DNA of 64,000 nucleotides from Gammaproteobacteria bacterium (GCA_025355645.1 JANXZG010000027.1:1-64000), one strand, 5' to 3'. Positions 1 to 9,739 are shown, counted from the stretch's first letter. Numbers and translations are program-made. The notes: generated from the letters alone by a model not told the origin.

Positions 1-105
1 CTGCATCTAGATTCTTGGGTCGCCGTTGGAATAAATCAATGTTTTATGTCGACGCGCCACGAGTCCCGCGAAGCAGCTTGTCGGCTTACCGCCGATCCCG
101 GCCCA

Positions 106-1038
106 CTACGCGGGTGCAGGGTTCTGACGCAGCGCGTGCCCCGCGACCCATACGGCGCCGATGAGCCCCGCGCGTTCGCCAAGCCGGCTGGGTGCGATCG
201 TAATGGGTCGTGAGAACAGTGCGGGAAAGGCCCCTTGAACCCGTTCATACAGCTCGGGACGAACGCCGATGCTTCCCCCGAACACGATGAGTTCCAGATC
301 GAGGAGCGATTGCAGTGTCACAACGGCAAGGGCCACGCAGCGCGCCGTCGCGTCGAGGACCGACGCCGCTAATTCGTCTCCTTGCTCGAGGAGCCTGAAA
401 ATGTCGCGCACCGTGGCGGCCGCGGTTCCACCCTGGCGCCGGTATCGATCCACGATGGCGGGTGAGCCCACCTCGAGCTCGAATGTGCCGCGGGCAGATG
501 GGATCTGCGAAGTCGGGTCATACCCGATTGGCAGGTCCGCGATTTCCCCCGCCAAGCCCTGCGCCCCGCGAAACAGCTTGTCATCGATGAGCAGGCCGAG
601 CCCCGTACCTGTGCCTAGCGCTAAGAAGGCCGCGTTTCGGCAGTGACTGGCACAGCCGAGCGCATGCTCGCCCAGCATCGCGAGATTCACGTCGTTCTCA
701 ATCGCAACATCCGGCCCGAAGCGACCGCGCAGAAAGCCGAGCATATCGAAGTTATCCAGCCCTGCGATGTGCGGAGTCAGAGAAACACGGCCTGTGCGAG
801 GATCTATCGCTCCAGGAATTCCCACCATGACATGACGCGCCCGCGCGACGTCGATGCCGACGGTTTTTGAAAGCTTGTCGGCGCAGGCGACGATTTGCTC
901 GGCCACGTACGCTGCGCCGCGACTGTCGGTGGGCTCGGTCAACTCCGCCACGATAGTCCCGCGCGAATCAGCAATCGCTGCGGCGAGCTTCGTGCCGCCT
1001 AAGTCCGCCGCAAAACAATAGACAGCGTCGTGCGTCAT
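106..1038 (-). CDS. ROK-family sugar kinase, probable glucosamine/N-acetylglucosamine kinase
   Basis: The 310-residue protein has the ROK fold signature. The phosphate loop DLGGTK is at residues 12-17, the IEND motif puts the catalytic Asp near 116, and a glycine-rich GTGTGLGLL segment is followed by AGEIADLPIG. The Cys-rich zinc motif typical of ROK kinases is missing; the corresponding stretch reads GYDPTSQIPSARG. It has no helix-turn-helix, so it should be an enzyme. It shares a 4-base overlap (ATGA, 1035-1038) with the ROK repressor upstream, so the two are translationally coupled. The neighbouring glucosaminidase, transporter and NagB suggest that it phosphorylates glucosamine (or GlcNAc) in the cytoplasm. 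The family is certain; the substrate is inferred from context, and glucose or fructose cannot be excluded. Confidence 0.85.
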   Translation of the reverse strand: MTHDAVYCFAADLGGTKLAAAIADSRGTIVAELTEPTDSRGAAYVAEQIVACADKLSKTVGIDVARARHVMVGIPGAIDPRTGRVSLTPHIAGLDNFDMLGFLRGRFGPDVAIENDVNLAMLGEHALGCASHCRNAAFLALGTGTGLGLLIDDKLFRGAQGLAGEIADLPIGYDPTSQIPSARGTFELEVGSPAIVDRYRRQGGTAAATVRDIFRLLEQGDELAASVLDATARCVALAVVTLQSLLDLELIVFGGSIGVRPELYERVQGAFPALFSRPITIAPSRLGERAGLIGAVWVAGHALRQNPAPA

Positions 1039-2255
1039 TGACTTGCGCTGCGTTGCGCGGGCGGAGGCAGAGGAAGGGCCGTCGTGAGTTCCGCGACCCC
1101 GAAGATTTCATCATGGAGACGGCGCAGCGCGACGGACAAGGCGCCCACGACGCCGGCTCGCCTGCCGAGTGTACTGGTGCGAATCTCCACCGACCGCGCC
1201 GAGAGCTGCAACACCAGGCGCGCGACCTTGTCGGCAAAATCTGGACGCGATCCGACCGAGCCCCCCAGAACGAGCAGTTGCGGATCCACTGTTGCGATGA
1301 CCGCCGCGGCCGCAAGAGCGGTCAGCCGCGCCGTCTCCTCGACCACGGTCGCCGCAGTCGGATCGCCCGTCTGCGCTCGCTCAAACACCTGTCTCTCCGA
1401 TCCAACCTCGGAACCGCCGGCTTCCCGGTATCGTCGCACGACACCCGCTGCGCCAATCTGATACTCGAGGCAGCCCTGCAGGCGGGACTCGGCTTGTAGC
1501 GGATCACCACCGATCGGTAGATAGCCGATTTCACCGGCGGCGCCGTTCTCGCCGCGAACGAGCCGGCCGTTGACATAGAGTCCGAGGCCTACGCCGCTAC
1601 CGAGCGCAAGGAAAGCCACGTTGTCCACGTTTCGCGCGCAGCCATGCCATATCTCACCGAGCAGCGCGAGATTGATGTCATTTTCAAGGACGGCGGGACT
1701 GCCGAGTTTCTCACCCAGCAGCCCCACGACGTTCAGATGATCCAGGCCCGTAATGTTGGGAGCCATCTCGATGGCGCCGCTCTTGGGGTTTACCACGCCG
1801 GGGGTGGCCATCACGATAGAGCGAATTCGGCTGGGGTGGGTGTGATTGTCACGCGCCAGACGGTCAGAGAGTCGGGCGATCTGGTCGAGCGTCCAGGCTC
1901 CGCCGCGGCTGTCGGTGGGTTCGTCTGCCTCGGCGAGAACTCTGCCTGCAATATCGGCGAGGGCGACTGTCAATCGTTGCGCCCCTAAGTCGATGCCGAG
2001 CACCTGACCGCTGTCTGGGCTCAGTTCGTACAACACGGCCGTGCGTCCGACATTGCCGCGGGTTCGCCCCACCGGGCGAACCAGCCCTTGCTGCTCGAAC
2101 GCGTCGATGACTTCCGACATCGTTTGCTTCGACAGCGATGTCACCTTGGCGAGGTCCGCCCGCGAAATGGGGCTGCGATGCAGAAGGGCTTCAAAAACGC
2201 TTCTTCGCGACAACTGGCGGGCCACGCTGGGTGGGAAGGACAGGGGAGTGCTCAT
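1035..2255 (-). CDS. ROK-family transcriptional repressor (NagC/XylR type)
   Basis: This 406-residue protein has an N-terminal winged helix (residues about 10-70; SRADLAKVTSLSKQTMSE is the recognition region) followed by a full ROK domain. The ROK part keeps LGIDLGAQ, LEND (Asp near 193) and a GSGVGLGL loop, and closely resembles the kinase encoded just downstream. The zinc site is reduced to QGCLE. The start ATG at 2255 has a good ribosome site (GGAGAGGTGA about 8 bases upstream). It is divergent from the TBDR operon, and a perfect palindrome lies in its 5' region. It probably represses the amino-sugar operon and itself until an amino sugar or its phosphate binds. The role is inferred from position and family. 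Confidence 0.85.
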   Translation of the reverse strand: MSTPLSFPPSVARQLSRRSVFEALLHRSPISRADLAKVTSLSKQTMSEVIDAFEQQGLVRPVGRTRGNVGRTAVLYELSPDSGQVLGIDLGAQRLTVALADIAGRVLAEADEPTDSRGGAWTLDQIARLSDRLARDNHTHPSRIRSIVMATPGVVNPKSGAIEMAPNITGLDHLNVVGLLGEKLGSPAVLENDINLALLGEIWHGCARNVDNVAFLALGSGVGLGLYVNGRLVRGENGAAGEIGYLPIGGDPLQAESRLQGCLEYQIGAAGVVRRYREAGGSEVGSERQVFERAQTGDPTAATVVEETARLTALAAAAVIATVDPQLLVLGGSVGSRPDFADKVARLVLQLSARSVEIRTSTLGRRAGVVGALSVALRRLHDEIFGVAELTTALPLPPPAQRSASQ

Positions 2256-2277
2256 TTAATTCGTCACCTCTCCGAAC

Positions 2278-2295
2278 AATAATAGCCGTATTATT
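2278..2295. promoter_or_regulatory. Candidate operator for the ROK repressor (AATAAT-N6-ATTATT)
   Basis: A perfect inverted repeat with 6-bp arms and a 6-base spacer (AGCCGT) lies 23 bp upstream of the ROK repressor start, in the divergent region shared with the TBDR operon. NagC/Mlc-type ROK regulators bind AT-rich palindromes of similar build. The assignment as the binding site is inference; the palindrome itself is visible. Confidence 0.45.
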
Positions 2296-2622
2296 CAATA
2301 AAGCCACATATACTTGACGTCGTGGGGAGATCATGCGACATTGATTCGTCAATAGACCGAATTAATATGCGCTGTAAATCGAACAGGTACGGGGTCAATC
2401 GGCCATGGGAGATGGACAAGCGAGAGTCTCGACGACGCCGGATCGGCGGCGCAAAGCTCGAGACACCAAATGAGGCCGGCAGTCTTTGTATTTTTTGCCC
2501 TTGCCGATCCACGCGCTGGCTAACGAGTGTTTGAGCAAATGGGATTTTCGAGAAAGGGCACCGCGGAACGTGCACCGCAGGGCATCTGAATTGCGGAAGA
2601 TAACAAGCTAGAGGGAAAGGCC
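2296..2622. other. Divergent intergenic region of the amino-sugar locus
   Basis: About 330 bp without a credible gene. It must hold the promoter of the TBDR operon. I see no clear -35/-10 pair, only AT-rich stretches such as GAATTAATATG near 2355. The TBDR start at 2623 is a GTG preceded by AGGGAAAGG. Confidence 0.5.
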
Positions 2623-5600
2623 GTGTCAAACCTGTATCGCAAGCGCCCGCTATCAGTTGCCGTATCCATGGCGTTGCTCACTACTGCAGCGACTTCCATC
2701 ATGGCATCAGAGGTAACGGACCCCCCGATGGAGAACGCGGGGGCGCAGGGCCCTTCGCAACAGGGCGGACCGACGACACCCTCGCCCGATGCCAAGAAAG
2801 CCAAGTCTGCTACCGGCAGCGCCGGGCCGGATGCGGCAGCCCGGGAGGGGGACGAGTTACAGGAGCTTATCGTCACCGGCGTACGTCAGTCGCAGATACG
2901 CTCGATCGAATTAAAGCGACTGGCTCCGAGTATCCAGGACAGCATCTCGGCGGAGAGCATCGGTCAATTGCCCGACGTGACCATCACGGATGCGTTGCAG
3001 CGTATCACCGGCGTGCAAATCAACCGCGACGCGGGCGTTGGGACGTCGGTGGACGTGCGCGGGCTGCCTCAAGTCAGCACCATGCTAAATGGTGAAGTAT
3101 TCATTACGCCAGACCAGATTGACTCGCAACAACCCGACTTCACCACGCTGCCGGCAACGATGTTCAATCAGGTCGACGTGATTAAGTCGCCCACTGCGGG
3201 TCAGACCGCGAGCGGCATCACGGGTGCGCTCGATCTACACACCTATCGGCCGTGGGATTTGCCGCACGGATTTACCTACGCCTATAACGCCGACGCAGAA
3301 CGGGGCAGCACCACTCGCAAGACGGGACCGGAGACAAGCGGTCTTGTCTCCTACAATGGCGATGGTGCCTGGGGTCTGCTGGTTTCCGGGGACTTCTCCG
3401 ACACCACGCGATCGGGCACGGCGGGCGCGGCTAACGCCGGTGGTAACTCAAGCGAGGGTCTCGATCAGTATGGCGTTATCCTCCACGGCGAGAACGCCGC
3501 AAGCGCGGGCGCCTACAACGGCTTTCTCGGGGCGTGGAACGGCGCGCCGATTCCTTCGACGATCGTGCAGAATCCAAATGGCAGTGTTGACGTGAACGGT
3601 GACGGGAAGTCCAACGGCGTGTTCATGGGTAGCCAGAACATCGGCATTTACGACAGCGCCATTCAGCGCAAGCGCCAGGCCGCCAATGCGTCGTTCCAGG
3701 CGGACCTGGACAATGGGTTCAAGCTGACCAGCGATTACTTCTACGCGCATCAGGACCAGTACGAACGCAGCGTCGGACTCCAGTTCAATTCCACCAACTG
3801 GCAAGGCGCGACCTACGTGCCATTGCAGTCCAGAAACACCGGCAGTACCGCGTTGAGTCAGTACAACACGCCGCCGCCCGACCCGAACTGGTCCGGTTCG
3901 CAGATTTACACCACCCAGGTGTACGAAAAATGGCCGGGCGATATTGAATCGTTCTCGCAGGTCATACGCAGGCAATCCACCGCGCAGAACTTCAACCTCC
4001 AGCTTGATTTCGACAATGGTGGCCCCTTCAAGGGAAGTGTGCGCGGCATCCGCGAAACGGCCAAGCAGGCGTACATTGAGACCGACATCAACATTTCCGA
4101 TTCCGACGGCTGCCTGTGGGCCGATACCAATAGTGCACTACCCTGCGGGACCTTCAATTATCCTGCTCAACTGGGCGGACCCCGCGTATTCAACGCCAAC
4201 GGCATTCCCCAAAATACGCTGCCCATCACCGCGGATTTCCGGGGCCGCTATCTGCAGATCGGCATGCCTGCAGCGCTCTCCAGCGCCCTCGCCAACCCCA
4301 ACGGTTGGTCGATGAAGACACTGGAATCCAACGACGACTACAACCGCAGCACCGGGATCACCGCACTACGCTTCGATGGACACTACAAGTTCACCGAGGG
4401 CTTCCACCTCGATTTTGGCGTGCGCAACAGCGATCGCAGCGCCAGTAACGACGGTTACACCCTGGTCACCCCGGTATACGGCGGCATAGGGGCCACCAAC
4501 CCGGACGGTACCCCCAACGCGAACGGATGCCTGGTGCGGTATGCCGGCTCCGATGTGATCTTAAGCGGCAATGCGACGCCCACGTCGCCTGATACCTGGT
4601 GTACCGCGGGCAACTCACTGGGAGCTTTCCGTGCCGGCCCCTTGTCATCGCAGTCGCTGTCGAAGACGCCGGCGCCGCTCGCCAACAACTTTCAGCAATA
4701 CAACAACCTGCTGGGATCGGGGATCAGTTTTTGGGCGATTAACCCGCACGCTCTGGATGACCCCATGGCGTATTGGAAGTCTCTCTATCCCAATACCACC
4801 ACACAGGAGGCGCCTGGTATCACCTGGGCGGTACGGATGAAGGAAACGTCCAGCTATCTGCAAGCCGATTTCAGCGGCGGGTTGGGTAGCATGCCGTACA
4901 GCGGCAACGTGGGTGCGCGCCTGATCCGCACCGAACTCGATATTACCCAGCATTTGACCGGCGCACCGGGTCAATACGGCACGGAGCCCGCCGATGCCGG
5001 CACTCACGTCACCGAGCGCAGTTACACCGACGTCCTACCAGCGATCAACTTCGCGCTGAATATGACCGATAAGCTGACGATGCGACTGTCCGCCTCCAAG
5101 AACATGATGCCTCTTGATCTAAGCCAATGGGGCGGCGGTTTACAGCTGAACTACTCGCTGTTGGAAACCAAGACGGGTCCGATTTACCAGGTCGCGACGG
5201 GCTCCTCGGCGGGCAATCCGGCTTTGAACCCGTGGCGTTCCACGAACTACGGTGCTTCGTTCGAGTACTACATCAACCCCACGAGCATGATCGGCGTCGA
5301 GCTGTTCCGTATCAACGTGCAGAGCTTCATCGCGAACGGCAGCGTGACCAATTGTGCCTTGCCTGACGAGGACGGCGTTGTCCGCCACCATTGCATTGCG
5401 ATCACCGAGCCGCTGCAGGGTTCAGGCAATAGTATCCAGGGAGTGGAATTCGACTATCGCCTGGGATTCACGTTCCTTCCGGGGTTCCTCTCCAACACCG
5501 GCATGGAGTTCAACGCGACGTACGCGCCCAGCAACACCGGAGAAACCGATCTGGCCGGGAACAAAATTCCGTTCCAGGACAACTCGACCGAGTCGGGGAA

Positions 5601-5898
5601 CTTCATCCTCTGGTACCAGGACAAGCACTTCCAGGCACGTCTCGCCTACAACTACCGTTCGAAGCGAGCCTTTCAGGATAGCGTGGGCGGCATCACTGGC
5701 ATGGAAGAGTACGAGGCGCCTCAGAAGTACCTCGACGCTTCGGTCGCCTACAAATTCTCCAAGTACCTCGAAGTCTACGTGGACGGCACCAACCTGACAA
5801 ACGAGTACCAGCACTTCTACCTGGTATGGCCCGACCAGCCGGCGCATTCGACCTTTTCCGAACGCATGTTCACGCTCGGCTTTCGCGGGCAGTGGTGA
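2623..5898 (+). CDS. TonB-dependent outer-membrane receptor for amino-sugar oligomers
   Basis: This 1091-residue receptor belongs to the long carbohydrate-type TBDRs. A signal peptide at about 1-29 ends in a MAS-like site. A Pro/Gly-rich linker follows, then the TonB box region (ELIVTGVR, about 84-91), a plug with SIGQLPDVTITDALQRI and VDVRGLP motifs, and a long beta-barrel ending in the aromatic FRGQW expected for BAM recognition. It starts with GTG and has a good ribosome site. It is the first gene of the operon that continues into the exo-glucosaminidase only 3 bases downstream. It should import chitosan or chitin oligosaccharides across the outer membrane. The substrate is inferred from the operon; the family is clear. 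Confidence 0.92.
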   Translation: MSNLYRKRPLSVAVSMALLTTAATSIMASEVTDPPMENAGAQGPSQQGGPTTPSPDAKKAKSATGSAGPDAAAREGDELQELIVTGVRQSQIRSIELKRLAPSIQDSISAESIGQLPDVTITDALQRITGVQINRDAGVGTSVDVRGLPQVSTMLNGEVFITPDQIDSQQPDFTTLPATMFNQVDVIKSPTAGQTASGITGALDLHTYRPWDLPHGFTYAYNADAERGSTTRKTGPETSGLVSYNGDGAWGLLVSGDFSDTTRSGTAGAANAGGNSSEGLDQYGVILHGENAASAGAYNGFLGAWNGAPIPSTIVQNPNGSVDVNGDGKSNGVFMGSQNIGIYDSAIQRKRQAANASFQADLDNGFKLTSDYFYAHQDQYERSVGLQFNSTNWQGATYVPLQSRNTGSTALSQYNTPPPDPNWSGSQIYTTQVYEKWPGDIESFSQVIRRQSTAQNFNLQLDFDNGGPFKGSVRGIRETAKQAYIETDINISDSDGCLWADTNSALPCGTFNYPAQLGGPRVFNANGIPQNTLPITADFRGRYLQIGMPAALSSALANPNGWSMKTLESNDDYNRSTGITALRFDGHYKFTEGFHLDFGVRNSDRSASNDGYTLVTPVYGGIGATNPDGTPNANGCLVRYAGSDVILSGNATPTSPDTWCTAGNSLGAFRAGPLSSQSLSKTPAPLANNFQQYNNLLGSGISFWAINPHALDDPMAYWKSLYPNTTTQEAPGITWAVRMKETSSYLQADFSGGLGSMPYSGNVGARLIRTELDITQHLTGAPGQYGTEPADAGTHVTERSYTDVLPAINFALNMTDKLTMRLSASKNMMPLDLSQWGGGLQLNYSLLETKTGPIYQVATGSSAGNPALNPWRSTNYGASFEYYINPTSMIGVELFRINVQSFIANGSVTNCALPDEDGVVRHHCIAITEPLQGSGNSIQGVEFDYRLGFTFLPGFLSNTGMEFNATYAPSNTGETDLAGNKIPFQDNSTESGNFILWYQDKHFQARLAYNYRSKRAFQDSVGGITGMEEYEAPQKYLDASVAYKFSKYLEVYVDGTNLTNEYQHFYLVWPDQPAHSTFSERMFTLGFRGQW

Positions 5899-5901
5899 TC
5901 A

Positions 5902-8655
5902 ATGTCTTCTGGAACGATTGAGGCGATGCGAATCCGAGCCGTTTCCGCAATCCGGGTGATGGCGGCGCTGGCGGCACTGGCGGGCGCACCACTCGCTTGC
6001 GCCGAAAACACCTACGCCCCCACTCCGGTGAGCGGCGAGGCCGGATCCGCAACGGCGGTTGCCCATTGGCAGATACAGTCAAGCGCCAAAGCGCAGCAAA
6101 GCGGCGCCGAAGTCTCCTCCGCTGGTTATGCAACCCTCGACTGGTACCCGGTGAGCGGTCGCGCGACGGTGATGGCGGGGCTGCTGGAGAATGGCACATA
6201 CAAGAACGTGTTCTACGGCGACAACCTGCGTGCGGTCGAGGAGCCCGATTCCGGCAGCAATGTGTTCGTGATTCCCTGGTGGTACCGCAGCGAGTTCACC
6301 TTGGCCGACGCTGGGCGGGAACTACGCACGCTGCTTCGCATCAATGGCATCATCGCGAGCGCAGATGTTTGGCTCAACGGGAACTTGATCGCCGAACAGG
6401 CTGCCGTCGCCGGAGCCTTTCCCGTTCATGAGCTCGATGTGACACATTGGGTGCACGCGGGCATCAACACCCTCGCATTGCGCGTGCATCCAGCCGATCC
6501 GAGGTCGAGCCTGTCGATTAGTTGGGACGACTGGAACCCGGCGCCACCGGACAACAACATGGGCCCGTGGCGGGGCGTGGATATCCTGCGGAAGGGGCCG
6601 GTTCAAATAGATTCTCCGCAGGTGACATCGACGCTGGCGCTTCCCGATCTGTCCCGCGCCGCGCTGGCCGTGAATGTGCAGGCGCGAAACCTCGATCAGT
6701 CGGCACACGAGGCCACGGTCACGGGCACGGTGGCGGGCGTTTCGCTGCGGCGAATGATTCACCTCGATGCCGGTCAGACGCAGACCGTTTCATTCTCTGC
6801 CAAGAGCGACCCGGGCCTCGAGCTCAAGCATCCGCAGCTCTGGTGGCCGGTCGGCATGGGCGCCCACCCGCTCCACACCGCGCAGATGGTGGCAGCCGTG
6901 GATAATGCGATCTCCGACCGGGCCAGCGCGACCTTCGGCATACGCAATGTCAGCTCCCAGCTCACCCCGCAGGGTTATCAGCAGTTTCTTATCAACGGCA
7001 AGTCGTTGCTGATTCGCGGCGCGGGCTGGGCGCCGGACCTATTCCTGCGGGACGATCCCAAGCGCCTGGAGACCGAATTCAGTTATGTCGTGAACCTCGG
7101 GCTCAACACCCTGCGCACGGAGGGCAAGCTGGAGGATGCACGGTTCTATGATCTCGCGGACCGCGACGGCATCATGATCCTCGCCGGCTGGATGTGCTGC
7201 GACAAATGGGAGTCGTCGGCCAAAACGGGCGGCGAGCCGTGGGGCTCTGCTGACGAGAAGGTGGCCGCAGCCTCGATGACGAGCGAGGCGCGGCTGCTGC
7301 GAAACCACCCGTCCGTGATCGGGTTCCTGATCGGTAGTGACAACGCGCCGCCGGCGGCGATCGCAAAGTTGTACGTCGACGCCTTGCATGCCGAAGACTG
7401 GTCGCTGCCGATCATCGCGGCGGCTGCGGACCAGGCCACGGCCGAGACGGGTCCATCCGGCATGAAGATGGCCGGGCCCTACTCATGGATTCCGCCGGCG
7501 TATTGGTACGCCGATACCCTGGGCGGCGCCTTCGGGTTTGACTCTGAAGTCAGCGCAGGCGCCTCAATTCCGCTCATGGACGACCTGACCCGCATGCTCT
7601 CGCCGCAGGAGCTCGAGGCACTCTGGAAATACCCGCAGGCGCGGCAGTTCCACGCGTCGGCCGCCTGGTCGATATTTGCGACGATCGAACCGTTCGATAC
7701 TGCGCTGGCGAGGCGCTACGGCGAACCCAAGAGCCTTGCGGACTACGTCGAGAAGTCCCAGCTCGAAAATTATGACAATGTCCGCGCGCAATTCGAGGCG
7801 TTCAATGCGCACATGGATGCCGCCAAGCCCTCGACCGGCGTCATCTACTGGATGCTCAACAATTCCTGGCCCTCGCTGCACTGGCATCTGTACGACTATT
7901 TTCTGAATCCCGCCGGCGCCTACTTTGGCGCCAAGATCGCCAATGAGCCGGTGCACATCCAGTACTCCTACGATACGCGCGCAATCATGTTGGTCAATCA
8001 CACTCAGTCCCGTGAGCAGGGATTGCGGGCGGTCATCCGCGTACGCAACCTGGACGGGGGCGTGGCCTACGAGCGGCGCCTGCAGGACATCAATCTCGCG
8101 GGCAACAGTGCGCGGCAACTGGCGATGCTGCCACCGCTGGATGGCTTGTCGCGCACCTACTTCATCGAGCTTGAGCTCGCTTCAGCCGGCGGCAAATCGG
8201 TCAGCCGCAACGTCTATTGGCTTTCCACCCAATCCGACGAGCTCGATTGGGCAAATTCGAATTGGTACCTCACGCCAGTGACGCGATACGCGGATCTGAC
8301 CCCACTGCAGTCGTTGCCGACCGCGACGAGCGAGGTCCGGGCAACGATGCGGCACGAGGGAGCCGAGGACATTGCGTCGGTCACGCTGACGGTACCCGCA
8401 TCCTCCAAAGCCGTGGCACTGTTCCAGCATGTATCGATCAAGCGACCCGCGGGCGGCGAACCCCTGCTGCCGATCCTGTGGAGCAACAACGACGTCACGA
8501 TATGGCCCGGCGAATCGCTTACCTTGACTGCGCATCTCGCCACGCCGGGTGCAGAGCTGCCGGTCGTCGAAGTGAGCGGATGGAACGTACCGACCATCAG
8601 TGTTCCGGTCGCTGTCGAGAGTCGGACAGTCGCTTCGCCGGAGGGGAGTCATTGA
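5902..8655 (+). CDS. Exo-beta-D-glucosaminidase, glycoside hydrolase family 2 (CsxA-like)
   Basis: The 917-residue exported enzyme has a signal sequence ending in PLACA near residue 33, a sugar-binding jelly roll, an immunoglobulin-like domain, a catalytic TIM barrel (about 340-660) and C-terminal beta domains. It carries the features that separate exo-glucosaminidases from other GH2 enzymes. The acid/base motif is GSDNAPP (Asp480) instead of Asn-Glu, and the nucleophile motif is GFDSE (Glu549). WMCCDKWE, GPSGMKMAGPY and TGVIYWMLNN are also present. Such enzymes release glucosamine from the non-reducing end of chitosan oligomers (EC 3.2.1.165). It sits between its TBDR and the MFS importer, so it likely acts in the periplasm. 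The match rests on my recall of CsxA-type sequences and is strong. Confidence 0.88.
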   Translation: MSSGTIEAMRIRAVSAIRVMAALAALAGAPLACAENTYAPTPVSGEAGSATAVAHWQIQSSAKAQQSGAEVSSAGYATLDWYPVSGRATVMAGLLENGTYKNVFYGDNLRAVEEPDSGSNVFVIPWWYRSEFTLADAGRELRTLLRINGIIASADVWLNGNLIAEQAAVAGAFPVHELDVTHWVHAGINTLALRVHPADPRSSLSISWDDWNPAPPDNNMGPWRGVDILRKGPVQIDSPQVTSTLALPDLSRAALAVNVQARNLDQSAHEATVTGTVAGVSLRRMIHLDAGQTQTVSFSAKSDPGLELKHPQLWWPVGMGAHPLHTAQMVAAVDNAISDRASATFGIRNVSSQLTPQGYQQFLINGKSLLIRGAGWAPDLFLRDDPKRLETEFSYVVNLGLNTLRTEGKLEDARFYDLADRDGIMILAGWMCCDKWESSAKTGGEPWGSADEKVAAASMTSEARLLRNHPSVIGFLIGSDNAPPAAIAKLYVDALHAEDWSLPIIAAAADQATAETGPSGMKMAGPYSWIPPAYWYADTLGGAFGFDSEVSAGASIPLMDDLTRMLSPQELEALWKYPQARQFHASAAWSIFATIEPFDTALARRYGEPKSLADYVEKSQLENYDNVRAQFEAFNAHMDAAKPSTGVIYWMLNNSWPSLHWHLYDYFLNPAGAYFGAKIANEPVHIQYSYDTRAIMLVNHTQSREQGLRAVIRVRNLDGGVAYERRLQDINLAGNSARQLAMLPPLDGLSRTYFIELELASAGGKSVSRNVYWLSTQSDELDWANSNWYLTPVTRYADLTPLQSLPTATSEVRATMRHEGAEDIASVTLTVPASSKAVALFQHVSIKRPAGGEPLLPILWSNNDVTIWPGESLTLTAHLATPGAELPVVEVSGWNVPTISVPVAVESRTVASPEGSH

Positions 8656-8775
8656 ATCCGGCCGGACTCTCACGAGGACTGTGCGCAGGGCATAGCCCAG
8701 ACCAGATATCATCCGGTTACCCCGGTTGGGGCGGTTTTACGCATCCACAGCACCGATCTACAGGAGAGGGACCCC

Positions 8776-9621
8776 ATGCCTGCGGTACCCCAAGTCGCGA
8801 AGTCAGCCCGCAAGTTCCACTTTATTTCCGGGATGCCGCGCGCGGGCAGCACGCTCCTGGCCGCCATCCTCAACCAGAACCCGCGTTTCCGTTCGGGCAT
8901 GACCAGCCCGCTTGCCGACATCATGGGCGTGGTGATGGCGGAGACGAGCAGCAAGAACGACTTTTCCTTCGACGTCTCCGACGAGCAACGCGTTGCTATG
9001 CTGCGCGGACTGGTCGAGAACTTCTATGCGAGGCAAGCGGACGCCGGCGTCGTATTCGACAACAGCCGGCTGTGGTGCAGCCGGATGCTGTTGCTGCAGA
9101 CACTGTTTCCGGACGCGAAGGTCATCGCCTGCGTTCGCCAGTTGTCCTGGGTCTTGGACAGCATGGAACGGCTGGTGCGCCGGCAGCCGGTCGGCGTCAG
9201 CAAGGTGTTCCGGTTCGACACCAACACCACGGTGTACTCGCGGGTCGACGCGCTGACCGATCCGCGCGGCATGGTGGGGTTCTCCTTCCAGGCCACCAAG
9301 GATGCATTTTACGGCCAATATGCCCCGGGCCACCTGCTGCTGCTGACCTACGAAAGCCTGGTGAGCAATCCCTCGGCGGCCATGCGCGCGGTCTACCAGT
9401 TCATCGGCGAACCCTGGTTTGAACATGACTTCGAGCACATTTCCTACAACGCGGACGAATTCGACGCACGGGTCGGCATGCCCGGCCTGCATACAGTGCG
9501 CCCGAAGGTGGAGCCGATCGAGCGCACCTCCATCCTGCCGCGCGAAATCTTCGGCCGCTTCGCGAACGAGTCGTTCTGGACGGACGCGAAGAACAACATC
9601 AGCCAGGTGCCGGTCGTGTAG
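8776..9621 (+). CDS. PAPS-dependent sulfotransferase family protein
   Basis: The protein has 281 residues and a clear 5'-phosphosulfate-binding loop, GMPRAGSTLL, at about residues 20-29. A downstream basic/Ser segment (VIACVRQLSWVLDS) fits the 3'-phosphate-binding part of the family. It has no signal peptide and no transmembrane segment, so it is likely cytoplasmic. The start has a good ribosome site (AGGAGAGGGA). It lies inside the amino-sugar operon, 120 bp after the glucosaminidase. Its acceptor is unknown. A sulfotransferase has no obvious job in sugar breakdown, so it may modify a carbohydrate or lipid product, or a component linked to the receptor. Confidence 0.8.
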   Translation: MPAVPQVAKSARKFHFISGMPRAGSTLLAAILNQNPRFRSGMTSPLADIMGVVMAETSSKNDFSFDVSDEQRVAMLRGLVENFYARQADAGVVFDNSRLWCSRMLLLQTLFPDAKVIACVRQLSWVLDSMERLVRRQPVGVSKVFRFDTNTTVYSRVDALTDPRGMVGFSFQATKDAFYGQYAPGHLLLLTYESLVSNPSAAMRAVYQFIGEPWFEHDFEHISYNADEFDARVGMPGLHTVRPKVEPIERTSILPREIFGRFANESFWTDAKNNISQVPVV

Positions 9622-9739
9622 TGGCTCCAATGTCCCGCGCCGCGGGTATCCCTTTTGCGGCGCGACCTGATCCACCCTGCGCGAGTCGAATGTGGTTCAG
9701 GAAGCCGGGACCCGCCGCTCATCAACGAGGTACGATTGA

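Noticed and set aside
1..105. Possible gene end at the left edge of the window.
   Set aside because: No frame shows recognisable protein text; it is only the flank downstream of the ROK kinase.
2520..2876. Minus-strand open frame across the TBDR start.
   Set aside because: It is a shadow of the receptor gene with low-complexity Ser/Ala text.
8803..9675. 290-codon minus-strand frame opposite the sulfotransferase.
   Set aside because: It is Arg/His/Val-rich antisense text with no motif, while the plus strand carries the PAPS loop and ribosome site.
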